A DNA stretch of 12,712 nt from Steroidobacteraceae bacterium. Lineage in GTDB: Bacteria > Pseudomonadota > Gammaproteobacteria > Steroidobacterales > Steroidobacteraceae. This document shows positions 1-7,754 of this stretch, one piece after another (positions within the stretch are counted from its first letter, which is position 1; every line of letters starts with the position of its first letter). The stretch is from the NCBI GenBank assembly GCA_013044085.1, contig JABEVI010000262.1, forward strand, positions 1 to 12,712, written 5' to 3'. The notes under the pieces are model-generated. The model was given only the letters and a program-made list of their open reading frames with translations. It searched no databases and was not told the origin of the DNA. The position numbers and the translations under genes were made by a program.

Positions 1-264
1 CGCAGCGTGCGTTTTCGCCACGACGACGGCAACGTCGGCTGGCCGGCGCGCGCGCCCTTCGACGGCATCCTGCTCGCCGCCGCGGCGCACGCGGTGCCGC
101 CCGGGCTGTTCGAACAACTCGCCGTCGGCGGCCGTTTGATCGCACCGGTCGGCGTGGAGGGCCGCCAGGAGCTCATGCGCTACACGCGCACCGAGACGCG
201 CCTGGAGCGCAGCATGCTGGGGGCGGTGAGTTTCGTGCCGCTGTTGTCGGGACTGCAACGCTAG
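1..264 (+). CDS. pcm: Protein-L-isoaspartate O-methyltransferase, C-terminal part (partial)
   Basis: This is the 3' end of a gene whose start lies left of the window; the frame is open from base 1 and stops with TAG at 262-264. Pcm uses S-adenosylmethionine to methylate isoaspartyl residues in damaged cytosolic proteins, which starts their repair. The visible 87 residues fit the last third of the family: an 'APFDGILLAAAA' strand and loop (the family has PFDxIxVTAA), a 'GGRLIAPVG' segment, and the usual C-terminal 'VSFVPLL' ending. The next gene, 9 bases downstream on the same strand, is nlpD-like. The pcm-nlpD pair is a conserved gammaproteobacterial arrangement and supports the assignment. 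The S-adenosylmethionine-binding motif I lies outside the window and cannot be checked. Confidence 0.93.
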   Translation, partial: RSVRFRHDDGNVGWPARAPFDGILLAAAAHAVPPGLFEQLAVGGRLIAPVGVEGRQELMRYTRTETRLERSMLGAVSFVPLLSGLQR

Positions 265-273
265 CGCGGCCGC

Positions 274-981
274 GTGTTTCGATCGCTTGGCCTCATGTTC
301 CTGGTTCTCGCCGTGCTCAGCGGTTGCGCGGGCGAGCCGGTGCGCACGCCGGCGACCTATGTGGTGCGGCCCGATGACACGCTGTACAGCATCGCCTGGC
401 GCAATCACCTGGATTATCGGCAGTTGGCCGCCTGGAACGGGATCGGCCGGGACTATCGTATCGTCGTGGGGGAGCGCTTGCGCCTGCACCCGCCGGCGTA
501 CCGCCAAGGCACGCCCCGGCCGGCGCCACCGCGCATACGTCGCTGGGCCGGCAAGTCCACCGCTCCCCGGCTCGGCACGCGCGTCGTGCCGGCCGCACCG
601 GCCGCGGCCCGATCCGCGGTGGCCGCGGCTTTGCGCTGGCGCTGGCCGACGCGGCACGCCGGGCCGGTGCACCGCCTGGTCAACGGCGCGCTGTTGATCC
701 ACGGTATGGAAGGTCAGATCGTGCGTGCCGCCGCCGCGGGGCGTGTGGTCTACACCGGCCGCGGCATACCGGGATTCGGTTTGCTCGTGATCATCAAGCA
801 CAGCACACACGTGCTCTCGGCCTACGCCTACAACGCCGCCGTAACGGTGAGCGATGGCCAGCGCGTCGCGGCCGGCACGCCGATCGCCCGTATGGGGGTC
901 AACGCGAAGGGCACGCCGATGCTTTATTTCGAAATTCGCGCCGACGGCCGCACGATCGACCCGCTGCCGTATTTACCGTGA
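274..981 (+). CDS. nlpD: NlpD-like lipoprotein: LysM plus degenerate LytM (M23) domain
   Basis: This is a predicted 235-residue lipoprotein. The GTG start at 274 is preferred because it gives a hydrophobic signal of 17 residues ending in the lipobox LSG-C18; the ATG at 295 would leave too short a signal. Residues about 29-72 form a LysM peptidoglycan-binding domain (YVVRPDDTLYSIA ... GERLRL). A basic, Ala/Pro-rich linker follows, then a LytM/M23 fold at about 120-232 (GRVVYTG, LVIIKHS, LSAYAYN, YFEIR, DPLPYLP), which matches NlpD more than generic M23 peptidases. In E. coli NlpD does not cut peptidoglycan itself but activates the amidase AmiC during cell separation. The M23 metal and catalytic positions are all replaced here: no HxxxD at about 141-147, YAY instead of YAH, and LYFE instead of LHFE. 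An activator role is therefore likely, by inference. The protein is much shorter than E. coli NlpD. It probably shares a transcript with pcm. Confidence 0.88.
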   Translation: MFRSLGLMFLVLAVLSGCAGEPVRTPATYVVRPDDTLYSIAWRNHLDYRQLAAWNGIGRDYRIVVGERLRLHPPAYRQGTPRPAPPRIRRWAGKSTAPRLGTRVVPAAPAAARSAVAAALRWRWPTRHAGPVHRLVNGALLIHGMEGQIVRAAAAGRVVYTGRGIPGFGLLVIIKHSTHVLSAYAYNAAVTVSDGQRVAAGTPIARMGVNAKGTPMLYFEIRADGRTIDPLPYLP

Positions 982-1156
982 TGCCGCTTGCTGTTCGCCG
1001 AGACCTGTGTTTACACTGCGCTTTGTGGGTTCCTGGCTACGGTCGGGGCGCGGAACAAAGACCTTGCGGGACTGATTAGGGGATAAAAAGCAACAAGATC
1101 AATAAGAAAAAAAATATTTCTCAAAGGCGCACGATGAGCCGAGTCGGCCGCGGCGC

Positions 1157-1171
1157 GATCGGGATCCGATC
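1157..1171. repeat. Perfect 6-bp inverted repeat, 3-base loop
   Basis: The arms are GATCGG (1157-1162) and CCGATC (1166-1171), separated by GAT. It lies in the convergent gap just before the larger hairpin at 1196-1223. It can fold in RNA from either strand. There is no adjacent T run on either strand, so it is not a standard intrinsic terminator. Confidence 0.5.
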
Positions 1172-1195
1172 TGCCATCCCCAAGGTCTTCTACTA

Positions 1196-1223
1196 CGCGC
1201 CCCGCCATTTTATGGCGGGCGCG
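1196..1223 (-). terminator. Strong GC hairpin after the Mth938 gene; possible transcription end
   Basis: Arms CCCGCCAT (1201-1208) and ATGGCGGG (1212-1219) pair perfectly around a TTT loop (1209-1211). Four more G-C pairs join 1196-1199 with 1220-1223 across a one-base bulge at 1200. On the minus strand it begins 15 bases after the Mth938 stop codon. No T tract follows directly on either strand; the nearest one on the minus strand is the T8 run about 80 bases further along. It could be a 3' stabilising hairpin or part of a bidirectional end for the two converging transcripts. The hairpin is certain in sequence; the terminator role is a guess. Confidence 0.35.
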
Positions 1224-1238
1224 CACGCCCCGCCCGGC

Positions 1239-1613
1239 TCAGGGCAGCAACGCGGCCACCGCCCGGCGCCGCTCCGCCATCAAAACGTTGAACGTGCGGC
1301 AGGCGGCACCGCTGTCCATGACTTCGAAGCCGATGCCGTGCGCCCAGAAGCGCGCGGCGAGCGAGGCTGCGGGGAAGCGTTGCACGAGGCCGGTGCCGAG
1401 CAGCACGAGTTCCGGCTGCCAGGCGAGAATGCGCTCGATGTGGACCGGGCCGATGTCCTCGGGAAGGCGTAATTCCGGCGCCAGCAGCAGTTCGGTCGCG
1501 CTTACCAGCAGCCCGCCGCGGATGCGCTGTTCATCGACGTGGAATTCACCGTCCGCATAGCCGCGGATCCGATGAGCCTCGCCGGAAGAGTCCTGAGTGA
1601 ATCGCATTCGCAT
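1239..1613 (-). CDS. Mth938/DUF498 domain protein
   Basis: This is a 124-residue protein read on the minus strand from ATG 1613-1611 to TGA 1241-1239. A second in-frame ATG at 1607-1605 would give 122 residues and is equally possible. The whole protein is one Mth938-like domain (DUF498, the family that includes human NDUFAF3 and AAMDC). Recognisable parts are an early 'IRGYADGEFHVDEQRIRGG' stretch, the central 'PELVLLGTG', 'QRFP', and the conserved C-terminal block 'GIGFEVMDSGAACRTFN' followed by 'ERRRAVAALLP'. No catalytic residues are established for the family. NDUFAF3 helps assemble respiratory complex I in mitochondria, but the bacterial role is unknown. The gene is divergent from rpfE, with only 18 bases between the start codons. 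The same open frame extends upstream of 1613 antisense to rpfE, which I regard as a composition artefact. Confidence 0.87.
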   Translation of the reverse strand: MRMRFTQDSSGEAHRIRGYADGEFHVDEQRIRGGLLVSATELLLAPELRLPEDIGPVHIERILAWQPELVLLGTGLVQRFPAASLAARFWAHGIGFEVMDSGAACRTFNVLMAERRRAVAALLP

Positions 1614-1619
1614 AAGATA
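1613..1619. promoter_or_regulatory. Possible symmetric bidirectional -10 element between Mth938 gene and rpfE
   Basis: The divergent start codons (1613 minus, 1632 plus) leave almost no room for separate promoters. The seven bases TAAGATA read as a -10-like TAAGAT (1613-1618) on the plus strand and TATCTT (1619-1614) on the minus strand. Each matches four of six TATAAT positions, including the important second A and last T. On the plus strand the hexamer ends 13 bases before the rpfE ATG. On the minus strand it ends 6 bases before the second Mth938 ATG (1607). No convincing -35 box is visible for either direction. This is an inferred promoter. Confidence 0.3.
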
Positions 1620-1631
1620 CCCAAACTCGCG

Positions 1632-2576
1632 ATGTCCCGCCCTATGTGCACATGGTTTCTGAGATTCCCGGCGCCGCCGGCGGCGACGCTGGTCGAATCG
1701 CCGCCGCAGGCGCGCGCGCCCACGCTCGAACGCATGCTCAGTCGCGCCGATGCGCGTGCGGCGCTGCCGGACTGGCGCCGCGAGGCATTCGACTTGATCG
1801 CGGCGCCGGGCGAACCCTGGCCCGGGGTGTGCGCGCCGGCGGTGCTGCGCGAGTTCGGCGTGCTCGATGCGGCTGCGGTGTACCTGGCGACCCCGGTGCA
1901 CTACGTGGCGACGATGACGCGCGTGCATCTGGCCGCCGATGGGCTCATCGCCCTCCAGGCGGCGGAGGCGGCGCGGCTCGCGACCGATTTCAACCGTGCG
2001 TTCGGCCCCGGCGAACAACTGCTGGCATCGCCGTCCGGTGCGCTGTACTGCCGCTTCGAGCGGCCGCTGCTCGCCGAGACGCATGATCCGGCGCAAATCC
2101 TCGGCCAGGACATTGGCCCGTACCAGGCGCGCGGCCGTGACGCGGCGGCGTTGCGACGCCTCGCGAGCGAGATCGAGATGTGGTTGCACGAGCATGCGAT
2201 CAACCGCGCCCGGGAAAGTCGCGGTGCCGCGCGGCTCGGCGGCTTGTGGCTGTGGGGCGGTGGCGAGCCGCTCGAGCGCTCGCCGCGCCTCAGTGGTTGG
2301 GCCGACGGCGAGGATGTGTTGTTCGCCGCGCTCAATCATGCCGGGGAGGCCGGGCGCGAGACGCGCTCCGGGGTGGTCTGCGTCGCGGCGACGCCGGGTT
2401 CGCCGGACTGGCTTTCGGTCGAAACGCGCTGGCTGCTGCCGGCGATGCGCGCGCTCGCCGCGCGGCGGATTGGGCGCCTCATGCTGAGTGCCGGGGCGCA
2501 CACCCATGTGCTCGACACCGGCAGCCGCCGCCGCTTCTGGCGCCGCGCGCGGCCGTGGTGGGAGTACCTCGGGTGA
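1632..2576 (+). CDS. rpfE: RpfE-type protein (phosphoglycerate mutase-like regulatory family)
   Basis: This predicted cytoplasmic protein of 314 residues belongs to the family annotated as regulatory protein RpfE (COG4255, with a partial resemblance to cofactor-independent phosphoglycerate mutase). The assignment rests on the N-terminal 'FLRFPAP' strand, 'YLATPVHYVATMTRVHL', the family-typical 'LWLWGGGE' near residues 205-212, the 'RRFWRRARPWWEYLG' C-terminus, and the position directly before recJ. The biochemical function is unknown. In Xanthomonas rpfE sits in the same recJ/prfB/lysS neighbourhood beside the DSF signalling genes, but no rpfF, rpfC or rpfG occurs here, so a quorum-sensing role should not be assumed. 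The start is uncertain: ATG 1632 or ATG 1644 (310 residues); neither has a Shine-Dalgarno sequence. The stop overlaps the recJ start by 4 bases (GTGA), indicating translational coupling. Confidence 0.8.
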   Translation: MSRPMCTWFLRFPAPPAATLVESPPQARAPTLERMLSRADARAALPDWRREAFDLIAAPGEPWPGVCAPAVLREFGVLDAAAVYLATPVHYVATMTRVHLAADGLIALQAAEAARLATDFNRAFGPGEQLLASPSGALYCRFERPLLAETHDPAQILGQDIGPYQARGRDAAALRRLASEIEMWLHEHAINRARESRGAARLGGLWLWGGGEPLERSPRLSGWADGEDVLFAALNHAGEAGRETRSGVVCVAATPGSPDWLSVETRWLLPAMRALAARRIGRLMLSAGAHTHVLDTGSRRRFWRRARPWWEYLG

Positions 2577-4303
2577 GCGGCGCGAGGCGCATCGAGCGGC
2601 GCGCACGCGCCGCCGAAGGGGGCCTGTCGGCCTCGATCCATCCGGTGTTGCGACGTGTCTATGCGGCGCGCGGCCTGCGCGAGGATCGCGACCTCGATCT
2701 GTCGCTGGCCGGCCTGTTGCCGGTCGGCTCGCTCGCCGGCACCGCCGAGGCGGCGAGCCTGCTCGAGGCGCATCGGCGTGATGGGCGTGTGCTCGTGATC
2801 GGCGATTTCGATGCGGACGGCGCGACCAGCAGCGCGCTCATGGTGCGCTCTCTGCGCGCGCTCGGCTTTGCCGAGGTCGATTTCCTGGTTCCCGACCGCT
2901 TTCGTTTCGGCTACGGCCTGAGTCCTGAGATCGTCGCCTGTGCCGCGCCCAAGCGGCCGAGCCTGATCGTCACGGTCGACAACGGGGTCTCGAGCCTCGA
3001 GGGCGTCGCCGCGGCCCGCGCCCTTGGCATTGCCGTGCTGGTGACCGACCATCATCTGGCGGGGCGCGAATTGCCCGCCGCCGATGTGATCGTCAACCCG
3101 AATCTGCCGTCCTCGGCGTTCGCAAGTCCGGCGCTCGCGGGCGTGGGCGTCGCCTTCTACGTGATCGCGGCGCTCGCGCGCCGCCTGCCGGAGGTGGGCT
3201 TCAATCCGGCGCAATTGCTCGATCTGGTGGCGCTTGGCACGGTTGCCGACGTCGTACCCCTCGATCGCAACAACCGCATTCTGGTCGCGCAGGGATTGCG
3301 GCGCATCCGCAGCGGCCGCTGCGTACCGGGACTGCGTGCGTTGCTCGAGGCCGGCTCACGACGGCTCGATGAGGTCGCGGCCGCGGACTTGGGCTTCGCG
3401 GCCGCGCCGCGTCTGAACGCCGCCGGCCGAATTGCCGACATGCGGATCGGCATCGAGTGCCTGCTCGCCGACTCGCCCGAGGCGGCGGCGCCGCTCGCGG
3501 CGCGCTTGTCGGCGCTCAACGAGGAGCGGCGCGGGATCGAGCGGCGCATGCAATCGGAGGCGATCGATCTGGCGGCCGCGATGCACCTCTCGGCGGGCGC
3601 CGACGCCGCGCTCGGCCTGTGCCTGTTCGAGGAGAGCTGGCATCAAGGTGTCGTCGGCCTGGTCGCCGGGCGCATCAAGGAGCGGCTGCATCGACCGGTC
3701 ATCGCCTTCGCGGCGGCTGCCGACGGCACGCTGCGCGGTTCGGCCCGTTCCATCGCCGGTGTGCATGTGCGCGATGCGCTCGAGGCGATCACCGTGCGCC
3801 ACCCGGGCCTGATCGAGAAGTTCGGTGGACACGCGATGGCCGCGGGTTTGACGCTGCGGCGGGAGAATCTCGAACCGTTCCGCGCCGCCTTCGCCGCCGA
3901 GGTCGCCGCGCGCGCCGACGCAGCGACGCTCGATGGCGTGATCCACTCCGATGGCGAACTCGCCGCCGACGAGTTCTCGCTCGACACGGCGCGTGCGCTC
4001 GCCGCCGGCGGCCCCTGGGGCCAGGGCTTCGCCGAGCCGCTGTTCGACGGCGAGTTCGAGGTTCGCGAGGCACGCATCGTCGGCGAACGGCACTTGAAGA
4101 TGAAGCTGAGCCCGCCCGGCGGCGGCGCCGGGGCCATCGAGGCCATTGCGTTCGGTCATGTCGACGGTGCCGGCTTGCTGCCGCGGGTCGGCGGGCGCGT
4201 GGCGGCGGCCTATCAGCTCGAGGTCAACGAATGGAACGGCCGCGAACGGCTGCAGCTGAACTGCCGGCACCTGCAGATCCTCCCGGCGGGTCGGGACGGC
4301 TAG
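2573..4303 (+). CDS. recJ: Single-stranded-DNA-specific 5'-3' exonuclease RecJ
   Basis: RecJ degrades single-stranded DNA 5' to 3' in RecF-pathway recombination, mismatch repair and base excision repair, in the cytoplasm. At 576 residues it matches the usual length (about 577 in E. coli). The DHH phosphoesterase motifs are intact: DFDADGATSSAL at 78-89, VDNG at 135-138, TDHH at 158-161, and GTVADVVPLD at 222-231. 'RLNAAGRIADM' at 280-290 follows. The DHHA1 part shows 'HQGVVGLVAGRIKERL' at 357-372, 'GSARS' at 389-393 and 'FGGHAMAAG' at 417-425, and a C-terminal OB-like region follows. The GTG at 2573 is chosen because it overlaps the rpfE stop in a GTGA junction and gives the standard N-terminus. 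The frame is open further upstream inside rpfE, but that part matches nothing. prfB follows after 19 bases. The recJ-prfB-lysS order is widely conserved. Confidence 0.96.
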   Translation: MSGARRIERRARAAEGGLSASIHPVLRRVYAARGLREDRDLDLSLAGLLPVGSLAGTAEAASLLEAHRRDGRVLVIGDFDADGATSSALMVRSLRALGFAEVDFLVPDRFRFGYGLSPEIVACAAPKRPSLIVTVDNGVSSLEGVAAARALGIAVLVTDHHLAGRELPAADVIVNPNLPSSAFASPALAGVGVAFYVIAALARRLPEVGFNPAQLLDLVALGTVADVVPLDRNNRILVAQGLRRIRSGRCVPGLRALLEAGSRRLDEVAAADLGFAAAPRLNAAGRIADMRIGIECLLADSPEAAAPLAARLSALNEERRGIERRMQSEAIDLAAAMHLSAGADAALGLCLFEESWHQGVVGLVAGRIKERLHRPVIAFAAAADGTLRGSARSIAGVHVRDALEAITVRHPGLIEKFGGHAMAAGLTLRRENLEPFRAAFAAEVAARADAATLDGVIHSDGELAADEFSLDTARALAAGGPWGQGFAEPLFDGEFEVREARIVGERHLKMKLSPPGGGAGAIEAIAFGHVDGAGLLPRVGGRVAAAYQLEVNEWNGRERLQLNCRHLQILPAGRDG

Positions 4304-4305
4304 TG

Positions 4306-4314
4306 TGCTAGGAT
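4306..4314 (+). promoter_or_regulatory. Extended -10-like motif directly before prfB
   Basis: TGC-TAGGAT fits an extended -10 element (TG at 4306-4307, hexamer 4309-4314; four of six matches to TATAAT). It ends 8 bases before the prfB ATG at 4323, so a transcript from it would begin at or next to the start codon. There is no Shine-Dalgarno sequence before prfB, which fits a leaderless or nearly leaderless message. No -35 box is evident. The same layout recurs before the SDHAF4 gene and before the frame at 12643. Confidence 0.35.
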
Positions 4315-4322
4315 TCGCCGCC

Positions 4323-5414
4323 ATGGAAATCAACCAGATCAGACGTTACATCAAAGATCTCGAGGAGCGTGTGCTGTCCTTGAGGAGGTATCTTTGATTA
4401 CGACAACAAGCACGAACGCCTGCAGGAAGTCGCCCGCGAGCTCGAACAGCCCGGTGTCTGGAGCGATCCTGCGCGCGCGCAGGATCTCGGCCGCGAGCGG
4501 GCCCGGCTCGAGGAAGTCGTCGGCGGTCTCGACCGGCTGAGCGGCGGTCTCGACGAGGCCGCGCAACTGCTCGATCTGGCCGCCGCGGAAGAGGATCTCG
4601 GCGCGGCCGCCGGCATCGAGGCCGACCTCATGCGCTCGAACGCCGAGGTCGAACGCCTGGAATTCCAGCGCATGTTCCCCGGCAAGATGGACTCGCACAA
4701 CGCCTATCTGGACATCCAGGCCGGCGCGGGCGGCACCGAGGCGCAGGACTGGGCGGCGATGTTGCTGCGCATGTACCTGAAGTGGGCCGATGCGCACGGC
4801 ATACGCACCGAGATCATCGACCAGAGCGACGGCGAGGTCGCCGGCATCAAGGGCGCGACGATCAGCATGAGCGGCGATTACGCCTACGGCTGGCTGCGCA
4901 CGGAGACCGGCGTGCACCGTCTGGTGCGCAAGTCGCCGTTCGACTCCGGCAACCGCCGGCACACCTCCTTCGCCTCGGTGTTCGTCTCGCCCGAGGTGGA
5001 CGATGACATCGACATCGAGATCAATCCTGCGGATCTGCGCACCGACGTCTATCGCTCGAGCGGCGCGGGCGGGCAGCACGTCAACAAGACCGAGTCGGCG
5101 GTGCGCATCACGCACACGCCGACCGGCATCGTCGTCGCCTGCCAGAGCGAGCGCAGCCAGCACAAGAACCGCTCCACCGCCATGAAGATGCTCAAGGCGA
5201 AGCTCTACGAGTTCGAATTCAACAAGCGCAACGCCGCGGCGAAGGTGCTCGAGGATTCGAAGTCCGACGTCAGCTGGGGAAATCAGATCCGCAGCTACGT
5301 GCTCGACCAGTCACGCATCAAGGATTTGCGCACCGGTGTCGAAATCGGCAATACGACCGCGGTGCTGGACGGGGCGTTGGACGAATTTCTGCAGGCCAGC
5401 CTGAAGCAGGGACT

Positions 5415-5418
<4 letters not shown>
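4323..5418 (+). CDS. prfB: Peptide chain release factor 2 (programmed +1 frameshift)
   Basis: RF2 recognises UGA and UAA in the ribosomal A site and triggers peptide release. Translation starts at ATG 4323, reads 24 codons to CTT at 4392-4394, meets in-frame TGA at 4395-4397, and continues after a +1 shift from GAT at 4396. The product is join(4323..4394, 4396..5418), 364 residues (E. coli 365). The stop-codon recognition tripeptide SPF is at 204-206. The catalytic GGQ is at 249-251, in 'SGAGGQHVNKTESAVRI'. Residue 245, equivalent to E. coli 246, is Ser. The coiled N-terminal domain and the C-terminal 'LRTGVEIGNTTAVLDG' block are intact. Read without the shift, it would be miscalled as a truncated gene or a pseudogene. 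The stop overlaps the lysS ATG (ATGA at 5415-5418). RF2 level probably controls its own synthesis through the frameshift. Confidence 0.97.
4383..4397 (+). promoter_or_regulatory. Programmed +1 ribosomal frameshift signal in prfB
   Basis: The site contains an internal Shine-Dalgarno-like AGGAGG (4383-4388), the three-base spacer TAT, the slippery CTT (4392-4394) and the in-frame TGA (4395-4397). This is the layout known from E. coli prfB, where AGGGGG replaces AGGAGG. When RF2 is scarce, the ribosome pauses at UGA and tRNA-Leu slips from CUU onto UUU. The base after TGA is T, whereas E. coli has C. The mechanism is established knowledge; its activity here is inferred from the intact elements and from the conserved protein on both sides. 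Confidence 0.95.
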
Positions 5419-6932
<1,514 letters not shown>

Positions 6933-6939
6933 AGGCGCG

Positions 6940-7749
6940 ATGCGCACGGACGCGGCGCCGATCGGCGTGTTCGATTCCGGGGTCGGCGGCCTGACGGTGC
7001 TGCGCGCCCTGCGCGGCGCGCTGCCTTCCGCCGACTTCATCTATCTCGGCGACACGGCGCGCCTGCCGTACGGTACCAAGAGCGCCGCGACCGTCGCGCG
7101 CTACTCCTCGCAGTGCGCGGCGGCGCTGCGCGCGCGCGGCATCGGCTGCCTGGTCGTCGCCTGCAACACCGCCTCGGCATCGGCGCTCAATGAGTTGCGG
7201 CGCGAGTATCCGCACATGCCGGTCGTCGGTGTCATCGAGCCCGGCGCCGCCGCAGCGGTCGCGGCCTCGCGCGCGCGGCACATTGCGGTGATCGGCACCG
7301 AAGGCACGATCGCCGGCGGCGCCTACCAGCAGGCGATCCACCGCCTGGATGCGAACGTGCGGGTGATCGCGCGCGCCTGTTCCTTGTTCGTCGCAATTGC
7401 CGAGGAGGGCTGGACCGAGGATCCGATTGCCGAGGCCGTCGCGCACCGCTATCTCGATGGGATGTTTGCCGGGCCGCAGATGCCGGATACGCTGGTACTC
7501 GGCTGCACGCACTTCCCGTTGCTCGCGACGGCGATCGCGGCGGCTCTGCCGCCTGCCGTGCGCATCGTCGATTCGGCGGCGACGACCGCGGCGGCGGTCG
7601 CAGCGCTGCTCGGCGCGGGGCCGTGTACGCGGGGGGCGGGCAGCGTGCGCTGGCTCGCGACCGATGGCGCGGCACGCTTTGCGCGCATCGGCAGCCGCTT
7701 CCTCGGCGAGCCGCTGTCGGCCGCGGATGTCGAGATCGTCGACCTCTGA
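6940..7749 (+). CDS. murI: Glutamate racemase
   Basis: MurI interconverts L- and D-glutamate without a cofactor, supplying D-Glu for the peptidoglycan peptide stem. The 269 residues have the normal family length. The signature motifs are all present: 'IGVFDSGVGGLTVL' with D12/S13, 'YLGDTARLPYGTKS', the first catalytic cysteine C75 in 'VVACNTASA', and the second C189 in 'LGCTHFPLL', with T190 and H191 beside it. A GAAGG sequence at 6931-6935 lies just before ATG 6940. The gene is 7 bases downstream of lysS and is probably co-transcribed with it; in E. coli murI is elsewhere, so this linkage is lineage-specific. It converges on ygfZ with only 5 bases between the two stop codons and no room for a separate terminator. 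Confidence 0.96.
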   Translation: MRTDAAPIGVFDSGVGGLTVLRALRGALPSADFIYLGDTARLPYGTKSAATVARYSSQCAAALRARGIGCLVVACNTASASALNELRREYPHMPVVGVIEPGAAAAVAASRARHIAVIGTEGTIAGGAYQQAIHRLDANVRVIARACSLFVAIAEEGWTEDPIAEAVAHRYLDGMFAGPQMPDTLVLGCTHFPLLATAIAAALPPAVRIVDSAATTAAAVAALLGAGPCTRGAGSVRWLATDGAARFARIGSRFLGEPLSAADVEIVDL

Positions 7750-7754
7750 GGCGG

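Larger units (their letters stand above)
982..1238. other. Convergent intergenic gap with A-rich patch and hairpins; no gene recognised
   Basis: This 257-base gap lies between the stop of nlpD (plus) and the stop of the Mth938 gene (minus), so neither neighbour needs a promoter here. The stretch at about 1080-1125 is strikingly A/T-rich in an otherwise GC-rich window, with an A8 run read as T8 on the minus strand. Two hairpins follow at 1157-1171 and 1196-1223. A frame opening with ATG at 1134 has no recognisable product and runs antisense into the Mth938 gene. Neither rpoS nor a clear rpoS remnant is visible. The gap may hold transcription end signals for both genes or a small RNA; the sequence alone does not decide. 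Confidence 0.5.

Noticed and set aside
1052..1075. Possible sigma-E-like promoter (GGAAC ... CTGA) in the convergent gap
   Set aside because: The spacing between the two elements is about 4 bases too short and no gene follows in the right place.
1134..1472. Plus-strand frame (112 codons) starting in the convergent gap
   Set aside because: It begins after the A-rich patch with a tempting ATG, but most of it is antisense to the Mth938 gene and the product has no recognisable features; no ribosome binding site precedes it.
2180..2572. Upstream extension of recJ inside rpfE
   Set aside because: The extension is an out-of-frame reading of rpfE; the GTG at 2573 gives the normal RecJ length and a GTGA overlap.
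1614..2606. N-terminal extension of the Mth938 gene antisense to rpfE
   Set aside because: The frame is open, but only the last 124 residues match the Mth938 family; the extension is low-complexity and opposite rpfE.
4323..4397. prfB as a disrupted gene (25-codon ORF plus a truncated downstream ORF)
   Set aside because: The in-frame TGA is the known programmed frameshift site with its stimulator, and the protein is conserved on both sides of it.
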